A stretch of DNA of 64,000 nt from Nocardia panacis (GCF_003598715.1 NZ_QZFU01000041.1:400681-464680); one strand, 5' to 3'; counted from the first letter of the stretch, positions 17,447-26,353 are shown. The notes: generated by a model from the sequence alone, not told the origin. A program made the numbers and translations.

Positions 17447-18082
17447 CTATTTCCCGTCCGCGGCCAGGTAATCGGCCGCTCGCTCATCGATCTCGCGCAC
17501 GCCTGCGATCTGTTGTCCAACGTAGGGTGCCACAATGCCACGGATATCGCGGGTGATGTCTCGTGTCCGACCGGACCGGACGCCTTCCATCGCGCCCAGT
17601 GCGACCGTCCATGTGGCGCAAGCTTGTTCGAGTTCGCCTCGACGGGCCTGCACCGTACCCAAGTAGCCGAGGGTAACCGCGTGTGTTCGTTTGAATGCTT
17701 TGACCGTGCGTTTGGCCGCGCTGAGCCGGAACTGTTCGGCGGCTCCGGTCAGATCACCCGAATCGCGCAGCGCACAGGCGGTTTCGTGTGCCAGGCTGGC
17801 TTCGGCGAAGAAGAACACGCGCGACGGCTCGTCATCGGCGTTGGTCGCTGCGGCAAGGTCTTCCTCGGCAATGAGTAGTGCCCGCGCTGATTCGCGCCGC
17901 TGACCGGCGGCGCTCAATGCCTTGGCATGAACTACTTTCAGCAGTGCGCGTTCGCGCGGGCAGGCGGCCTGGTATCGCCCGTCGGCGACGGACGGTTGGC
18001 GTTGACCAAACTCGATCGCTGCGGCATACGAACCGGCGACGACAGTGGTGCGCACGGGATCGTCGTGCCCAGCCTCGCCCAT
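17447..18082 (-). CDS. TPR-type regulator, N-terminally shortened
   Basis: 211 residues. Helix pairs such as ERALLKVVHAKALSAAGQRRE, VFFFAEASLAHETACALRDSG and AVTLGYLGTVQARRGELEQA look like TPR repeats found in the C-terminal half of actinobacterial XRE-type regulators. Those usually have about 400 residues with a helix-turn-helix at the N-terminus; no such domain is seen here. The frame stays open upstream of the ATG at 18082 but loses family character. It is either a 5'-truncated relic or a stand-alone TPR protein. A DUF397 gene, the usual companion of such regulators, lies divergently at 18354. Confidence 0.6.
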   Translation of the reverse strand: MGEAGHDDPVRTTVVAGSYAAAIEFGQRQPSVADGRYQAACPRERALLKVVHAKALSAAGQRRESARALLIAEEDLAAATNADDEPSRVFFFAEASLAHETACALRDSGDLTGAAEQFRLSAAKRTVKAFKRTHAVTLGYLGTVQARRGELEQACATWTVALGAMEGVRSGRTRDITRDIRGIVAPYVGQQIAGVREIDERAADYLAADGK

Positions 18083-18353
18083 TTGCCCGACGAGGGCGTC
18101 TTCGTGGCCAGGGTCGTCGATGTCGTTGTGCCCGGCGAAGGGGTGGTCATCCCGCGCAGCCCGAGTACCACCTGGGCCTACGCCGGACTCCCACCCGAGC
18201 GCCGGCTTCCGAGGTCCACGCCGTGAACATTCGCCCCCGACAGCGCGCGCCCCCGGTCCGAGACGGCAGAGGAACCAGCAGGCAGGCTGCCTCCGCCACC
18301 CCCGACCTGACGAACCGACATCAGTTCATAAACCCCAGTTTAGGAGAATCGCC

Positions 18354-18557
18354 ATGTCCGAAACCGTCGCCCGCGAAGAAGAGTGGCGCACATCGTCGTT
18401 CAGCGGTCCGACCGGCGGCAACTGTGCGCAGGTGAGCGTCCAGACCGATGGCGGCTGGAAGCTGCGGCACTCCAAGCATCCGGACGGTCCGGTGCTCGAG
18501 TTCACCCCCGGTGAGGTCGATGCCTTCAAGAAAGGCGTGCAGGCGGACGAGTTCTAG
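18354..18557 (+). CDS. DUF397 protein
   Basis: 67 residues, with an AGGAGA site seven bases before the ATG. The DUF397 signature is complete: WRTSSFSGPTGGNCAQV near the start and VLEFTPGEVDAFKKGV near the end. Such small proteins are very numerous in actinomycetes and usually pair with an XRE-type regulator (as in the WhiJ/BldB system of Streptomyces), possibly as antitoxin-like or regulatory partners. Here the likely regulator next door looks truncated. A 16-bp hairpin follows. Confidence 0.9.
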   Translation: MSETVAREEEWRTSSFSGPTGGNCAQVSVQTDGGWKLRHSKHPDGPVLEFTPGEVDAFKKGVQADEF

Positions 18558-18602
18558 TCGGCTCATCCGCGCGTGGTGACCACCCCGGGTCACCTCTGCC
18601 CC

Positions 18603-18647
18603 GGTGGTAGGCGGTCCGTCGGCGTTCCCGGCGGACCGCCTACCACC
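18603..18647. terminator. Long perfect hairpin, probable terminator
   Basis: GGTGGTAGGCGGTCCG and its exact complement (18632-18647) form a 16-bp stem with a 13-nt loop, 45 bp after the DUF397 stop. No T run follows, so it may be a U-less terminator or a mRNA-stabilising structure. Confidence 0.7.
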
Positions 18648-18745
18648 ACACCTCGCCCATCACGAACCCATACTGAGCGATCAATGAAACACCGACAAAT
18701 GTCGAGGAAATCACCGACTCGGTTCGACAAATGTATGAGGTGACC

Positions 18746-19747
18746 TCACCGCAGGACGCGGCGCAGCCACGACAGTCGGGCCGCGTTGGCCGCGCGGGAA
18801 ACCTCCGCATCGGGGGAGGAGATCGGGAACCCGTGATATCCGCCGGACCAGACGTGCAGTTCGGCTCGGCCGCCGGTAGCCCAGATGCGCAGCGCGTAAT
18901 CGGTTGTCTCGTCGCGGAACAGCTCCGCCGAACCGACCTCCAGGAAGGCGGGTGGCAGGCGGGACAGGTCGGTCATTCGGGATGGTGCGGCGTAGGGAGA
19001 GACCGCGTCGGTGCCGTATCGCAGGCCGAGTAGTGCGGTCCAGCCGACGTGGTTGTTGTGGCGGTCCCACGCACCGAGGCCGTCGTATTGCAGGCCCGAG
19101 ATATTGGGCACGCGCGGACCGGTATTCGAGGTCGGCGGTCGATCATCGAGCATGGGGCACAGCAGCAGTTGCCCGGCGAGGGCCGGGCCGCCGCGGTCGC
19201 GGGCCAGCAGCGCGGTGCCCGCGGCCAGTCCGCCACCGGCGCTTTCGCCGGTCACCACGATCCGGTCCGGGTCGATGCCCAATTCCTCGGCGTGCGTGGC
19301 CAACCACACCAGACCCGCGTAGCAGTCCTCCACGCCCGCGGGCGCGGGATGCTCCGGGGCCAACCGATATTCGACGGTCACGCCGACGGCGCCGAAGCGC
19401 AGCACATTCGCGACCAGCTCCTCGGCGCCGAGGAAGCGGTTGCCCAGGATCATGCCGCCGCCGTGGATGTTGTACAGAGCGGGTGCGCCGGTGATCTCGG
19501 CGCTGGGGCGAATGATGGTCAGTTCGATATCCGGCGCGCCGGGCGGGCCGGGGACGACACGGTCCTGCACCGTGACCGGTCGGTCGCCGACCACTTCGTC
19601 CAGCGTGGGGATGATGGTGGCGAAATGTGCGCGATTCTCCGGAATCGTGTCGGCCCGCAACGGGATTCGCTGCACCAGCGCGAGGAATTCGGCGAGGCCC
19701 GGCAGCAGCTCCGGATCGTAGGGGACAGGCGGATACTCAGCACTCAT
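18746..19747 (-). CDS. Alpha/beta hydrolase, hormone-sensitive-lipase family esterase
   Basis: 333 residues. The oxyanion motif HGGG (95-98) and the nucleophile elbow GESAGG (Ser169) identify the HSL (group IV) family. The family's DPL/DET acid region is seen as FRDETTDYALR and the catalytic histidine as GGYHGF. A GGAG site precedes the ATG at 19747. It should hydrolyse short-chain esters; the natural substrate is unknown. A broken paralogue of the same protein lies immediately upstream, ending 22 bp before this start. Confidence 0.93.
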   Translation of the reverse strand: MSAEYPPVPYDPELLPGLAEFLALVQRIPLRADTIPENRAHFATIIPTLDEVVGDRPVTVQDRVVPGPPGAPDIELTIIRPSAEITGAPALYNIHGGGMILGNRFLGAEELVANVLRFGAVGVTVEYRLAPEHPAPAGVEDCYAGLVWLATHAEELGIDPDRIVVTGESAGGGLAAGTALLARDRGGPALAGQLLLCPMLDDRPPTSNTGPRVPNISGLQYDGLGAWDRHNNHVGWTALLGLRYGTDAVSPYAAPSRMTDLSRLPPAFLEVGSAELFRDETTDYALRIWATGGRAELHVWSGGYHGFPISSPDAEVSRAANAARLSWLRRVLR

Positions 19748-19768
19748 TGTCGCTCCACAGGATTGGGC

Positions 19769-19978
19769 CTATTGCAGGATTCGGCGCGGCCCGTCGGGAC
19801 CCCGAATCGGGCGCTCCACCACGTGCACCGGAGCGTCGCCCCCCACTTCGGCCGCGGCGGGGAAGGTCAATGCCGCGCGGCGCGCGAGAATCGTGTCCGG
19901 AGCGAAAGACGCCACGTCAGTCACCTCCGCGAGTGCAGGCAGGGTCTCCGAATCGAAAGGAACTGGCGGATAAGACAT
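19769..19978 (-). pseudogene. N-terminal remnant of a second HSL-type esterase
   Basis: 69 codons beginning MSYPPVPFDSETLPALAE, clearly related to the start of the intact esterase next door (MSAEYPPVPYDPELLPGLAE). The frame stops after GPDGPRRILQ, before the HGGG and GESAGG motifs, so no active enzyme can be made. Its ATG overlaps the stop of the aldo/keto reductase relic (TAATG), showing the two once formed an operon. Confidence 0.75.
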
Positions 19979-20340
19979 TACGCGCCTTCGGGATCCACCA
20001 CATCGCGGTCGGCCCAGAACGGCGCGACCAGTGCGCGCAATTGCGCCGCCCCGACCTGTTCGACCAGAGCCACGGCGGCGAGATTGTCCCGCACCTGCGA
20101 CAGTCGGGGTCGCGCCGAACAGCGTGGTGATATTCGCCGGGTGGGTCAGGGTGAAGGCGATGGCGAGGCGGGCGACACTGTATTTCAACTGTGCCAACCG
20201 CGGTCCCGCTACCTTGCGCGTCGCGGCGATATGGTGCAGGGCACGGATATTCGTGGCCGACCAGTTGTTCATGCCCCTGGCCCGGATCAGGCCCGCGCGG
20301 GTCGGTTCGGCGAGGTCATCGACCAGATCGGCCAGCGGAG
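19978..20340 (-). pseudogene. C-terminal remnant of an aldo/keto reductase, frameshifted
   Basis: Reading leftward from about 20,340, the frame gives LIRARGMNNWSATNIRALHH (compare KIRAIGVSNWS of aldo/keto reductases) and LAQLKYSVARLAIAFTLTHP, then FGATP. One base near 20,110 breaks the frame; in the next frame the protein goes on as SQVRDNLAAVALVEQ... and ends EGA-stop at 19978-19980. The catalytic N-terminal half is missing: the sequence is cut at about 20,340, where an unrelated ABC gene fragment begins. Confidence 0.7.
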
Positions 20341-20628
20341 TGCCTCACCAGGGCGGCGGCGATCCTGGACCTCTTCATCGACGTGCAACGGGGGACCGGC
20401 GTGTCCTATTTGTTCATATCCCATGACCTCGGCGTGGTGCGGCGGGTCTGCCATCGGGCGGCGGTGCTGTATCAGGGGGAGATCGTCGAATCCGGCCCGG
20501 TCGGGCCGCTCACCCACGAACCCACCCATCCGTATACTCGCCGGTTGCTGCAGGCCGCGCCCGTCGCCGATCCGGTCCGGCAGGCCGAACGCCGTGCCGC
20601 TCGACTCGGTCCGCGCGACTCGCGTTGA
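20341..20628 (+). pseudogene. C-terminal remnant of an oligopeptide ABC transporter ATPase (OppF/DppF type)
   Basis: The frame reads AILDLFIDVQRGTGVSYLFI, then SHDLGVVRRV, AVLYQGEIVESGPV and HPYTRRLLQAAP. This is the D-loop to C-terminus of dipeptide/oligopeptide ATPases. Walker A, the signature and Walker B are missing because the gene is cut at about 20,340. The rest of the transporter operon is absent. It is a deletion or rearrangement scar. Confidence 0.75.
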
Positions 20629-20650
20629 CCCGCCTGTAGAGTCGTCGGCT

Positions 20651-21242
20651 ATGCCAAAGATCATCGATCACGATCAGCGGCGCAGGGATATTGTCGAGGT
20701 CGCCAAGCGGTTGATCATCGAGGGCGGCTTCGAAGCGGCCACAATGCGCAGCATCGTTTCCGCCGGCCGGATTCGCCAATGGCGCCCTCAAGCGCTACTT
20801 CGTCAATAAAGACAGCATTATCTCGGCAACCTACGACAGCGTCATGGAGGAGACGAGACGGCATATCATCGCCGCCGATCCGGACCTCGACGCGACGGAG
20901 GCGCTGCGCGGTTTCCTCGAGGCGACCATGCCGCTGGATCCGCAACGCATCACCTCCGCGCGGGTGCTGCTGGTGCTGTGGGAGCATTCGGTCGCCAATC
21001 CGGAACTGGCGCGCCAGTATCGCGAACTATTGGTGAGTTGGCGCGCCGAACTCGTCGACCGCATCGCGCTCGCGCGCGAGCGCGGCGAATCGGCGCACGA
21101 TCCGCGGCTCGGGGTGCTCGCCGACGAGATCATCTCGGTGGCGATCGGCGCGAATGTGGCCAGTCTGATGCATCCGGTGGGTGAGTTGATCGACCGCTAC
21201 CGCGCCTATGTCGACGATTTGATGCGCAGGATCGCGGCCTGA
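20651..21242 (+). pseudogene. TetR-family regulator interrupted by a one-base frameshift
   Basis: The first frame encodes MPKIIDHDQRRRDIVEVAKR and then a normal TetR start (GGFEAATMRSIVSA). At about 20,765-20,770 (GCCGGCCGG) an extra base throws it out of frame. In the +1 frame it resumes with the expected recognition helix (GFANGALKRYFVNKDSIISA) and a full ligand-binding domain ending at 21242. Apart from this one base the gene is complete at about 196 residues. It is either a young pseudogene or a sequencing error. Confidence 0.8.
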
Positions 21243-21262
21243 TCGTTGGCTACCCTCGGAGC

Positions 21263-21595
21263 ATGATCGGCGCACTGCCCACCACCCGCGGCGGCCCGCC
21301 GCCGATCGACCCGCTCACCGCCGCCATCGCCACCATGATCTCCGCCAGCGATGCCGAATCCCTGCTGCTACTCATCGAGGGGTTGGCCGCCGAACCTTTC
21401 GACCCGGCCATCGGTCGACCTCGTGTTCCGACGCTTTTCGTTGCGGGACAGGAGGATCCGGTGGCGGCCGCGGACGATCTCGCAGGCAGGCTCCCCGACG
21501 CGCGCGTGCTGCGGGTTCCAGGAGATCACTTCACCGCCATGGCAGGCCCCGAATTCCGCACCGCCGTATTCGAATTCCTCGGCGTCGGTGCGTGA
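21263..21595 (+). pseudogene. C-terminal part of an alpha/beta hydrolase
   Basis: 110 codons. VPTLFVAGQEDPVAAADDLA and the later VPGDHFTAM carry the acid and histidine of an alpha/beta hydrolase, and the preceding helix looks like a lid. The oxyanion region and the nucleophile serine are missing, so the gene has lost its 5' half. An ATG at 21263 with little ribosome site would still permit a short protein. Confidence 0.6.
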
Positions 21596-21945
21596 TAGCC
21601 GCAACTGCCGATGTCGAACGCTCGCGGCCGGTATCGAAATGATCGGCCGCCCCGGATGGTTCGGAACGAAAAGCGAGATAGTGAAGTGATCTGCCGGTAA
21701 TAGTCTGTTCCCGCAGGTGAAGAGTATGCGATTCGTCTCTCTCGTCGGCGATACGTTCGGTCGAGCCGTGCAGCGCCTGCCTGCTTCGATGATCTCGCAC
21801 CCGACATGACCCATCCGGGGCTGATCCCGATCCCTCGAGGCTCAATGTTGTTGGGTACATAACGAATTGATGTCCAGTCCATATCCCCCACAGTGGGAAG
21901 CCCCTACCCTTCGGTGCGAAGATCGCCTACTCGATGGAGGAACGC
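21596..21945. other. 350-bp region without a recognised gene
   Basis: Frames on both strands look accidental. It is relatively AT-rich for this genome and should hold the promoter of the secreted propeller protein; no clear -35/-10 pair was identified. A GATGGAGGA ribosome site ends it. Confidence 0.4.
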
Positions 21946-23106
21946 ATGTCTCGGACCTTGCGGGTGATCGGCGCACTGGGGGCGCTGGTCTTGGCTGGAA
22001 ACACGATTGTCGCGCTCGGCGCGGGGAGCACCGCCTCGGCGGACCCGCTGCCGCAACTGGTCGGACCGGCCGTGCCCGCGGTCGCCGACCTCGATGGTGA
22101 CGGATATCCCGATGTCGTGTTCAGCGATTTCCTGCTGGGCGGCGGTATTTCGGTATTCCTCACCGATCCGGCGGGCGGGTTCAAACCCGCCGTGCACTAC
22201 CCGACCGGCGCGCAGGCGGACTATGTCGCCATCGCCGACCTCAACCACGACAACGTGCTCGATCTGGTCGTGACCAACTTCTCGTCGAACACCGTCTCCA
22301 TCCTGCTCGGCAATGGTGACGGCACCTTCGCACCCGCCGTCGACTACCGGACCGACCTCGCGCCCGGCGCGGTGGTCGTCGGCGACTTCGACAAGGACGG
22401 CAACCTCGATATCGCGACCTCCAACCAGGCGCCTTCGTGGTCGGTGCTGCTCGGCAATGGCGACGGCACCTTCCGACCCGCCACCAATATCTCCACCCAA
22501 CTCGGAATCGGTTCCGGCTCAGCGGATCTGGCCGACTTCGACGGGGACGGCAACCTCGACCTGCTGCGCGGCAACTACATCAACAGCACCATCCAGATCT
22601 ACCGCGGCCGCGGCGATGGCACCTTCGAACCACCGACCACCATGCGCGACGGCGCGGGAATGGCCTGGTACGGCATGGCCCGCGATATCAACGGTGACGG
22701 TAAGCCGGATATCCTGTTCTCCAACCTGGCCGCCGGTACTGTGACGACACTGATCAACAACGGCGACGGCACTTTCGCGCCCGCGCGCGCCTACCCGACC
22801 GGCGGATTGCTGCCGCAATGCTTCGATGTCGCGGACATCAACGGTGACGGACTACCCGACCTGGTCGTCGCCAATGCGGGCGACTCCTCGATCTCGGTGC
22901 TGCTGGGGACCGCGCCGGGAGTCTTCGGGCCGCCGCACACCTTCCCCTCGGGCGGGCTGTTCCCACTATCGACGCCGATCCTCGCCGATTTCAATCAGGA
23001 CGGGAAGCTCGATATGGTCATCGGCAATACCGGGACCGGAAATATCACGCTGCGCTACGGCAATGGCGATGGGACCTTCGGGGATCCGATTCAGTATCAG
23101 GCCTGA
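21946..23106 (+). CDS. Secreted FG-GAP/VCBS beta-propeller protein
   Basis: 386 residues from the ATG at 21946, chosen because GATGGAGGA lies seven bases upstream. The signal peptide is clear (hydrophobic LGALVLAGNTIVALGAG, cleavage near ASA-DP about residue 34). The rest is made of about seven repeats of 45-50 residues with the calcium-binding DxDGDGxxD pattern (DLDGDGYPD, DFDGDGNLD, DINGDGKPD, DINGDGLPD) and NGDGTF turns, as in seven-bladed integrin-like propellers. No catalytic domain is attached. It is probably an extracellular or wall-bound binding protein. A hairpin terminator follows. Confidence 0.92.
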   Translation: MSRTLRVIGALGALVLAGNTIVALGAGSTASADPLPQLVGPAVPAVADLDGDGYPDVVFSDFLLGGGISVFLTDPAGGFKPAVHYPTGAQADYVAIADLNHDNVLDLVVTNFSSNTVSILLGNGDGTFAPAVDYRTDLAPGAVVVGDFDKDGNLDIATSNQAPSWSVLLGNGDGTFRPATNISTQLGIGSGSADLADFDGDGNLDLLRGNYINSTIQIYRGRGDGTFEPPTTMRDGAGMAWYGMARDINGDGKPDILFSNLAAGTVTTLINNGDGTFAPARAYPTGGLLPQCFDVADINGDGLPDLVVANAGDSSISVLLGTAPGVFGPPHTFPSGGLFPLSTPILADFNQDGKLDMVIGNTGTGNITLRYGNGDGTFGDPIQYQA

Positions 23107-23117
23107 ACGATGCCGAT

Positions 23118-23140
23118 GGGCGCGGTGATCGACCGCGCCC
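23118..23140 (+). terminator. Hairpin after the propeller gene
   Basis: GGGCGCGGT and ACCGCGCCC form a perfect 9-bp stem with a 5-nt loop, 11 bp after the stop codon. No T run follows. Confidence 0.6.
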
Positions 23141-23207
23141 AACCGGGTGACGATCGTGACTGTCCTGCGCCGATCCGATTGTCGGACCCGATCTATAGAC
23201 TCGCGGC

Positions 23208-23783
23208 GTGAACAACTCGGATTGTCGGTGCGTCATCTGTCACGACTACGGAGATCGCGCCGAACGGCATCCGGCGGATCAGCGCCTGATCGATAATGTC
23301 GGCGAGCACGGCTGGGGCGTGCTCGGAATTCCGGAAGAAGATACGACGGGTAGCTGGGCATACACGGTGGGTCTGTGGCACACCTATCGCATGCCGGAGG
23401 TCGCCATGTTCGGAATGAACCCGCAGACGATGATCGCCATGCTCAATATTGTCGGTCGTCAGGTCGCGGCGGGTAATGGCCTCGAACTCGGTCAGCGGCT
23501 CGACAGTGTGATCAACGACGGCCACCAGGTCGTATTGCGGCCGATCGACGAAACATGGCGTTGGCCGTTGTTCGGCACCGGATTCCGCTTCTACCGCGAC
23601 ACCCCCGAGTGGCCCGTCCTGCATTGCGTCTGGCCGGATCGTGCACAGCGTTTTCCGGGCGATCCCGAAGCCGCACCCGAGTTCGAGGAACGACAGCCGC
23701 GACTCGACCTGACACCCGCCGAGCATCCCCGAGGCAAGTGGACCACAATCTACGAGGAATGGCTGGAGTGGAGCAGGACCTAG
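23208..23783 (+). CDS. DUF4262 protein
   Basis: 191 residues from a GTG. The DUF4262 pattern is visible: CVICHDYGD near the start, then a HGWGVLGIPE...WAYTVGLWHTY block and HCVWPDR toward the end. The family is widespread in actinomycetes and has no established function. No ribosome site is seen; a TATAGA at 23194-23199 lies eight bases before the start, so the mRNA may be leaderless. It converges on the methyltransferase gene with a 5-bp gap. Confidence 0.8.
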   Translation: MNNSDCRCVICHDYGDRAERHPADQRLIDNVGEHGWGVLGIPEEDTTGSWAYTVGLWHTYRMPEVAMFGMNPQTMIAMLNIVGRQVAAGNGLELGQRLDSVINDGHQVVLRPIDETWRWPLFGTGFRFYRDTPEWPVLHCVWPDRAQRFPGDPEAAPEFEERQPRLDLTPAEHPRGKWTTIYEEWLEWSRT

Positions 23784-23788
23784 CAGCT

Positions 23789-24598
23789 TCAAACCTTCCG
23801 GCCCACCGCGCCATACAGTGAAACGCGTTTGTCGTGGCCGGGAGGGTGACCGATCCCGGCATCGCGCCACCGATGGATCACCTCGACACCCGGATCCACC
23901 AGCTCCAGCCCGTCGAAGAATCGACCGACCTCGGCCTTGGTTCGCGGTGTAACGGGGATTCCGCGATCCATGTAGACCTGAAGCAGTCGCGCCATACCGT
24001 CCGGATCGTCCGGGCCGTCGTCGAAATCCGTTGTCACATGCGACATCGCCAGATAGGACCCGGGCACCAGCGGCTCCATCAGTGTCCGCACCACCTCGTA
24101 CACATCACCGGGCACGAAATGCAGCAGCGCCATCAGCGACACCGCGACCGGCTGCGAAAGGTCAAGTGTCGCCAGTAGTTCCGGCGCGGCCAGGATATCC
24201 GCCGGATTCGAGGCATCGGCCTCGACATACGCGGTGCGCCCCTGCGGCGAACTCACCAGCAGCGCCCTGGCATAGGTGAGCACGATCGGATCGTTGTCGA
24301 CATAGACCACCCTGGACTCCGGCGCCACCTCCTGCGCCACCTGATGCAGATTCGGCTCCGTCGGAATCCCGGTGCCGATATCGAGGAACTGCCGAACCCC
24401 CTGCTCCGCCAGAAACCGCGTGACCTGCAACATGTAGTCGCGATTGGTGCGCGCCGTCACCCGCACGGCCGGAAACTGCGCCAACGCCTGCTCCGCGGCG
24501 GCACGATCGGCGTTGTAGTTGTCCTTCCCGCCGAGGAAGTAGTCATACATCCGCGCCGAATGTGGAATATCGGTGCGTAGGTCGATCGGACCGGACAC
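23789..24598 (-). CDS. DUF574-type SAM-dependent methyltransferase
   Basis: 269 residues if read from the GTG at 24596-24598, which has a very good GGGAGGAG site; an ATG 33 bp upstream (24631) has a poor one. Family markers are HSARMYDYFLGGKDNYNADR near the start, the SAM-binding FLDIGTGIPTEPNLH and YVDNDPIVLTYARALL. These proteins are abundant in Streptomyces and Nocardia, and the biological substrate is unknown. Confidence 0.88.
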   Translation of the reverse strand: MSGPIDLRTDIPHSARMYDYFLGGKDNYNADRAAAEQALAQFPAVRVTARTNRDYMLQVTRFLAEQGVRQFLDIGTGIPTEPNLHQVAQEVAPESRVVYVDNDPIVLTYARALLVSSPQGRTAYVEADASNPADILAAPELLATLDLSQPVAVSLMALLHFVPGDVYEVVRTLMEPLVPGSYLAMSHVTTDFDDGPDDPDGMARLLQVYMDRGIPVTPRTKAEVGRFFDGLELVDPGVEVIHRWRDAGIGHPPGHDKRVSLYGAVGRKV

Positions 24599-25074
24599 GG
24601 GACTCCTCCCAAGTGAGATTCGACTATCCATGCCCCGCAGGTATACCCCATCCGGCCTCTTTGTCGAACCCGATTGCGCCCTGCCGCAGTGGGAAGCCGT
24701 CGCTCGGATCCTGTTGGCTCGCTTCGAGTAATCACCCCCGGCCTCTGCGGCCCTGCACGCCCGTTTCCGCCGTCGGCGCGTCACATCACCGCCAACGATC
24801 GTCGTAGGTGCTCTCTGCGCTCAACACGGCGCGGCGCTTCCGAACGCCGGGCGTAGTAGCCATTCGGCTCTGCCAGCCCGCGTTCTACGGTGTTGCGCTC
24901 GCCGCCGGTTCGGCGGTAGTTCTGGCTGTGGGCAACCGGCTGGAATCTGTCGATGACAGAGATCTACCCGGGAAGCTCGACCGGACAGAAGGGATATCGG
25001 TGGTCGCGATCAATCTCGGTGGGAGAGGGAAATTTGGGCTACCGCCAGGGCTTTCGCGGCTTGGTAAGGCGGGG
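24599..25074. other. 476-bp region between methyltransferase and permease
   Basis: An open frame runs into the permease from 24808, but its first 89 codons are Arg/Gly-rich without a membrane segment pattern or ribosome site, so most of the interval looks non-coding. It must hold the divergent promoters. Nothing else is recognised. Confidence 0.4.
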
Positions 25075-25902
25075 GTGGGCAGGGTGCCACCGACAGCGCT
25101 GGTGCTGGCGGGAATCGTCAGCCTTCAGATCGGGGCAGCGCTGGCAAAGCGGTTGTTCGCGGTCACCGGGCCGGTGGGTGCGGTGAGCGTACGGTTGGGG
25201 TTCGCAGGGATTGTGCTGCTGGTGTTTTGGCGCTCGGCATTGCGGATCGAACGCCGCGCACTGCCGGTGGTGCTCGCCTACGGAGCGGTGCTCGCGCTCA
25301 TGAATGTCTCCTTCTATGAGGCGCTCGATCGCATTCCGTTGGGAATGGCGGTCACCATCGAATTCCTCGGACCACTGGCCGTAGCACTCGTCGGGTCGCG
25401 CCGCTGGATCGATCCGGTCTGGGCGGTCCTCGCAGGCGGCGGCGTACTGCTGCTCACCCAGGCCGACGGCCCGGTCGCCTGGACCGGCGTCGCCCTGGCA
25501 ATCCTGGCAGGCGTCTTCTGGGCAGGCTATATCCTGCTGAGCGCCAAGCTGGGCGAATCAACCAGCGGCGGTGGGGGATTAGCACTGGCCCTGGCCTTCG
25601 GCGGCCTACTCATTGCCCCGATCGGCATAGCCGAAGCCGGCACCGCCCTCCTACAACCCGCAATCCTCGCCGCAGGTCTCGGCGTAGCCCTACTGTCCTC
25701 GGTCCTGCCGTACTCACTGGAACTAGAGGCCCTGCGCCGCATCTCCCCTCGAGTATTCGGCGTACTCATGAGCCTGGAACCCGGCGCAGCCGCCCTGGCC
25801 GGGGTGGTCCTGCTCAGCCAGCCGATGAATATCTCGCAGTGGGCCGGAATCGCTTGCGTGGTAGCCGCTTCCATCGGTGCGACCCGGATGGCTACACCAT
25901 GA
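25075..25902 (+). CDS. EamA-family permease (RhtA-like)
   Basis: 275 residues from the GTG at 25075 (a second GTG at 25084 is possible). Ten hydrophobic segments make two EamA repeats; motifs such as VSFYEALDRIPLGMAVTIEF and LLSSVLPYSLELEALRRI are those of the RhtA threonine/homoserine exporter branch. It probably exports amino acids or related metabolites at the cytoplasmic membrane. A longer frame reaching 24808 is rejected because the extra N-terminus is not membrane-like. Confidence 0.85.
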   Translation: MGRVPPTALVLAGIVSLQIGAALAKRLFAVTGPVGAVSVRLGFAGIVLLVFWRSALRIERRALPVVLAYGAVLALMNVSFYEALDRIPLGMAVTIEFLGPLAVALVGSRRWIDPVWAVLAGGGVLLLTQADGPVAWTGVALAILAGVFWAGYILLSAKLGESTSGGGGLALALAFGGLLIAPIGIAEAGTALLQPAILAAGLGVALLSSVLPYSLELEALRRISPRVFGVLMSLEPGAAALAGVVLLSQPMNISQWAGIACVVAASIGATRMATP

Positions 25903-26085
25903 CGGCCTATTCCTCGCTCGTATGGTCTGAATCCCGAGCAGTCGGGAGCGAGCGTTGCAACTGCCGCGTGGGCGGTGTGCGAACTTGGATATGGATAGAG
26001 TTGGGTTCCGCTGGTGGTCAACAGTTGTGGGTGAAAGTGAATGAAAAATTGCCTTAGTTGATGAATACGCGCTGGTCAGGAAGTA

Positions 26086-26353
26086 GGCTCCCCGCGCACG
26101 CGGGGATGAGCCCACCCAGGACACTCTCAAGGACAACATCCGCAAAGGCTCCCCGCGCACGCGGGGATGAGCCCAGACCGTCGCGAATGTTTCCGATGAC
26201 GACCGTATGCTCCCCGCGCACGCGGGGATGAGCCTGGTGTCGGAGATGGTGAAGGGCACTGGTCCACGCCCCGCGCGGGCAGGGATGAGCCCGCTCTGGT
26301 GGCGGCTGCGGAGATATCTCCGCGATGCTCCCTGCCCGTATGAGGATGGGCTT
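26086..26353 (+). CRISPR. Short type I-E-like CRISPR array, three good and two decayed repeats
   Basis: Three 28-bp repeats start at 26086, 26147 and 26208, exactly 61 bp apart. Each carries the hairpin CTCCCCGCGCACGCGGGGA followed by TGAGCC; repeat 3 has changed end bases. Spacers are 33 bp (26114-26146, 26175-26207) and about 29 bp. Two degenerate repeats follow (about 26265-26292 and 26326-26353), as expected at the old, leader-distal end, so the leader is on the left (within 25903-26085, relatively AT-rich). The repeat resembles actinobacterial and E. coli type I-E repeats. No cas gene is in the window. Confidence 0.9.

Noticed and set aside
17927..18226. A 99-codon plus-strand frame opposite the TPR-like gene
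   Set aside because: Some stretches look protein-like (VVDVVVPGEGVVIPRSP), but it has no ribosome site and lies antisense to better-supported coding sequence.
19049..20809. A 586-codon plus-strand frame over the esterase and relics
   Set aside because: It is antisense to the esterase and only its last part (from 20651) matches a protein, the TetR N-terminus.
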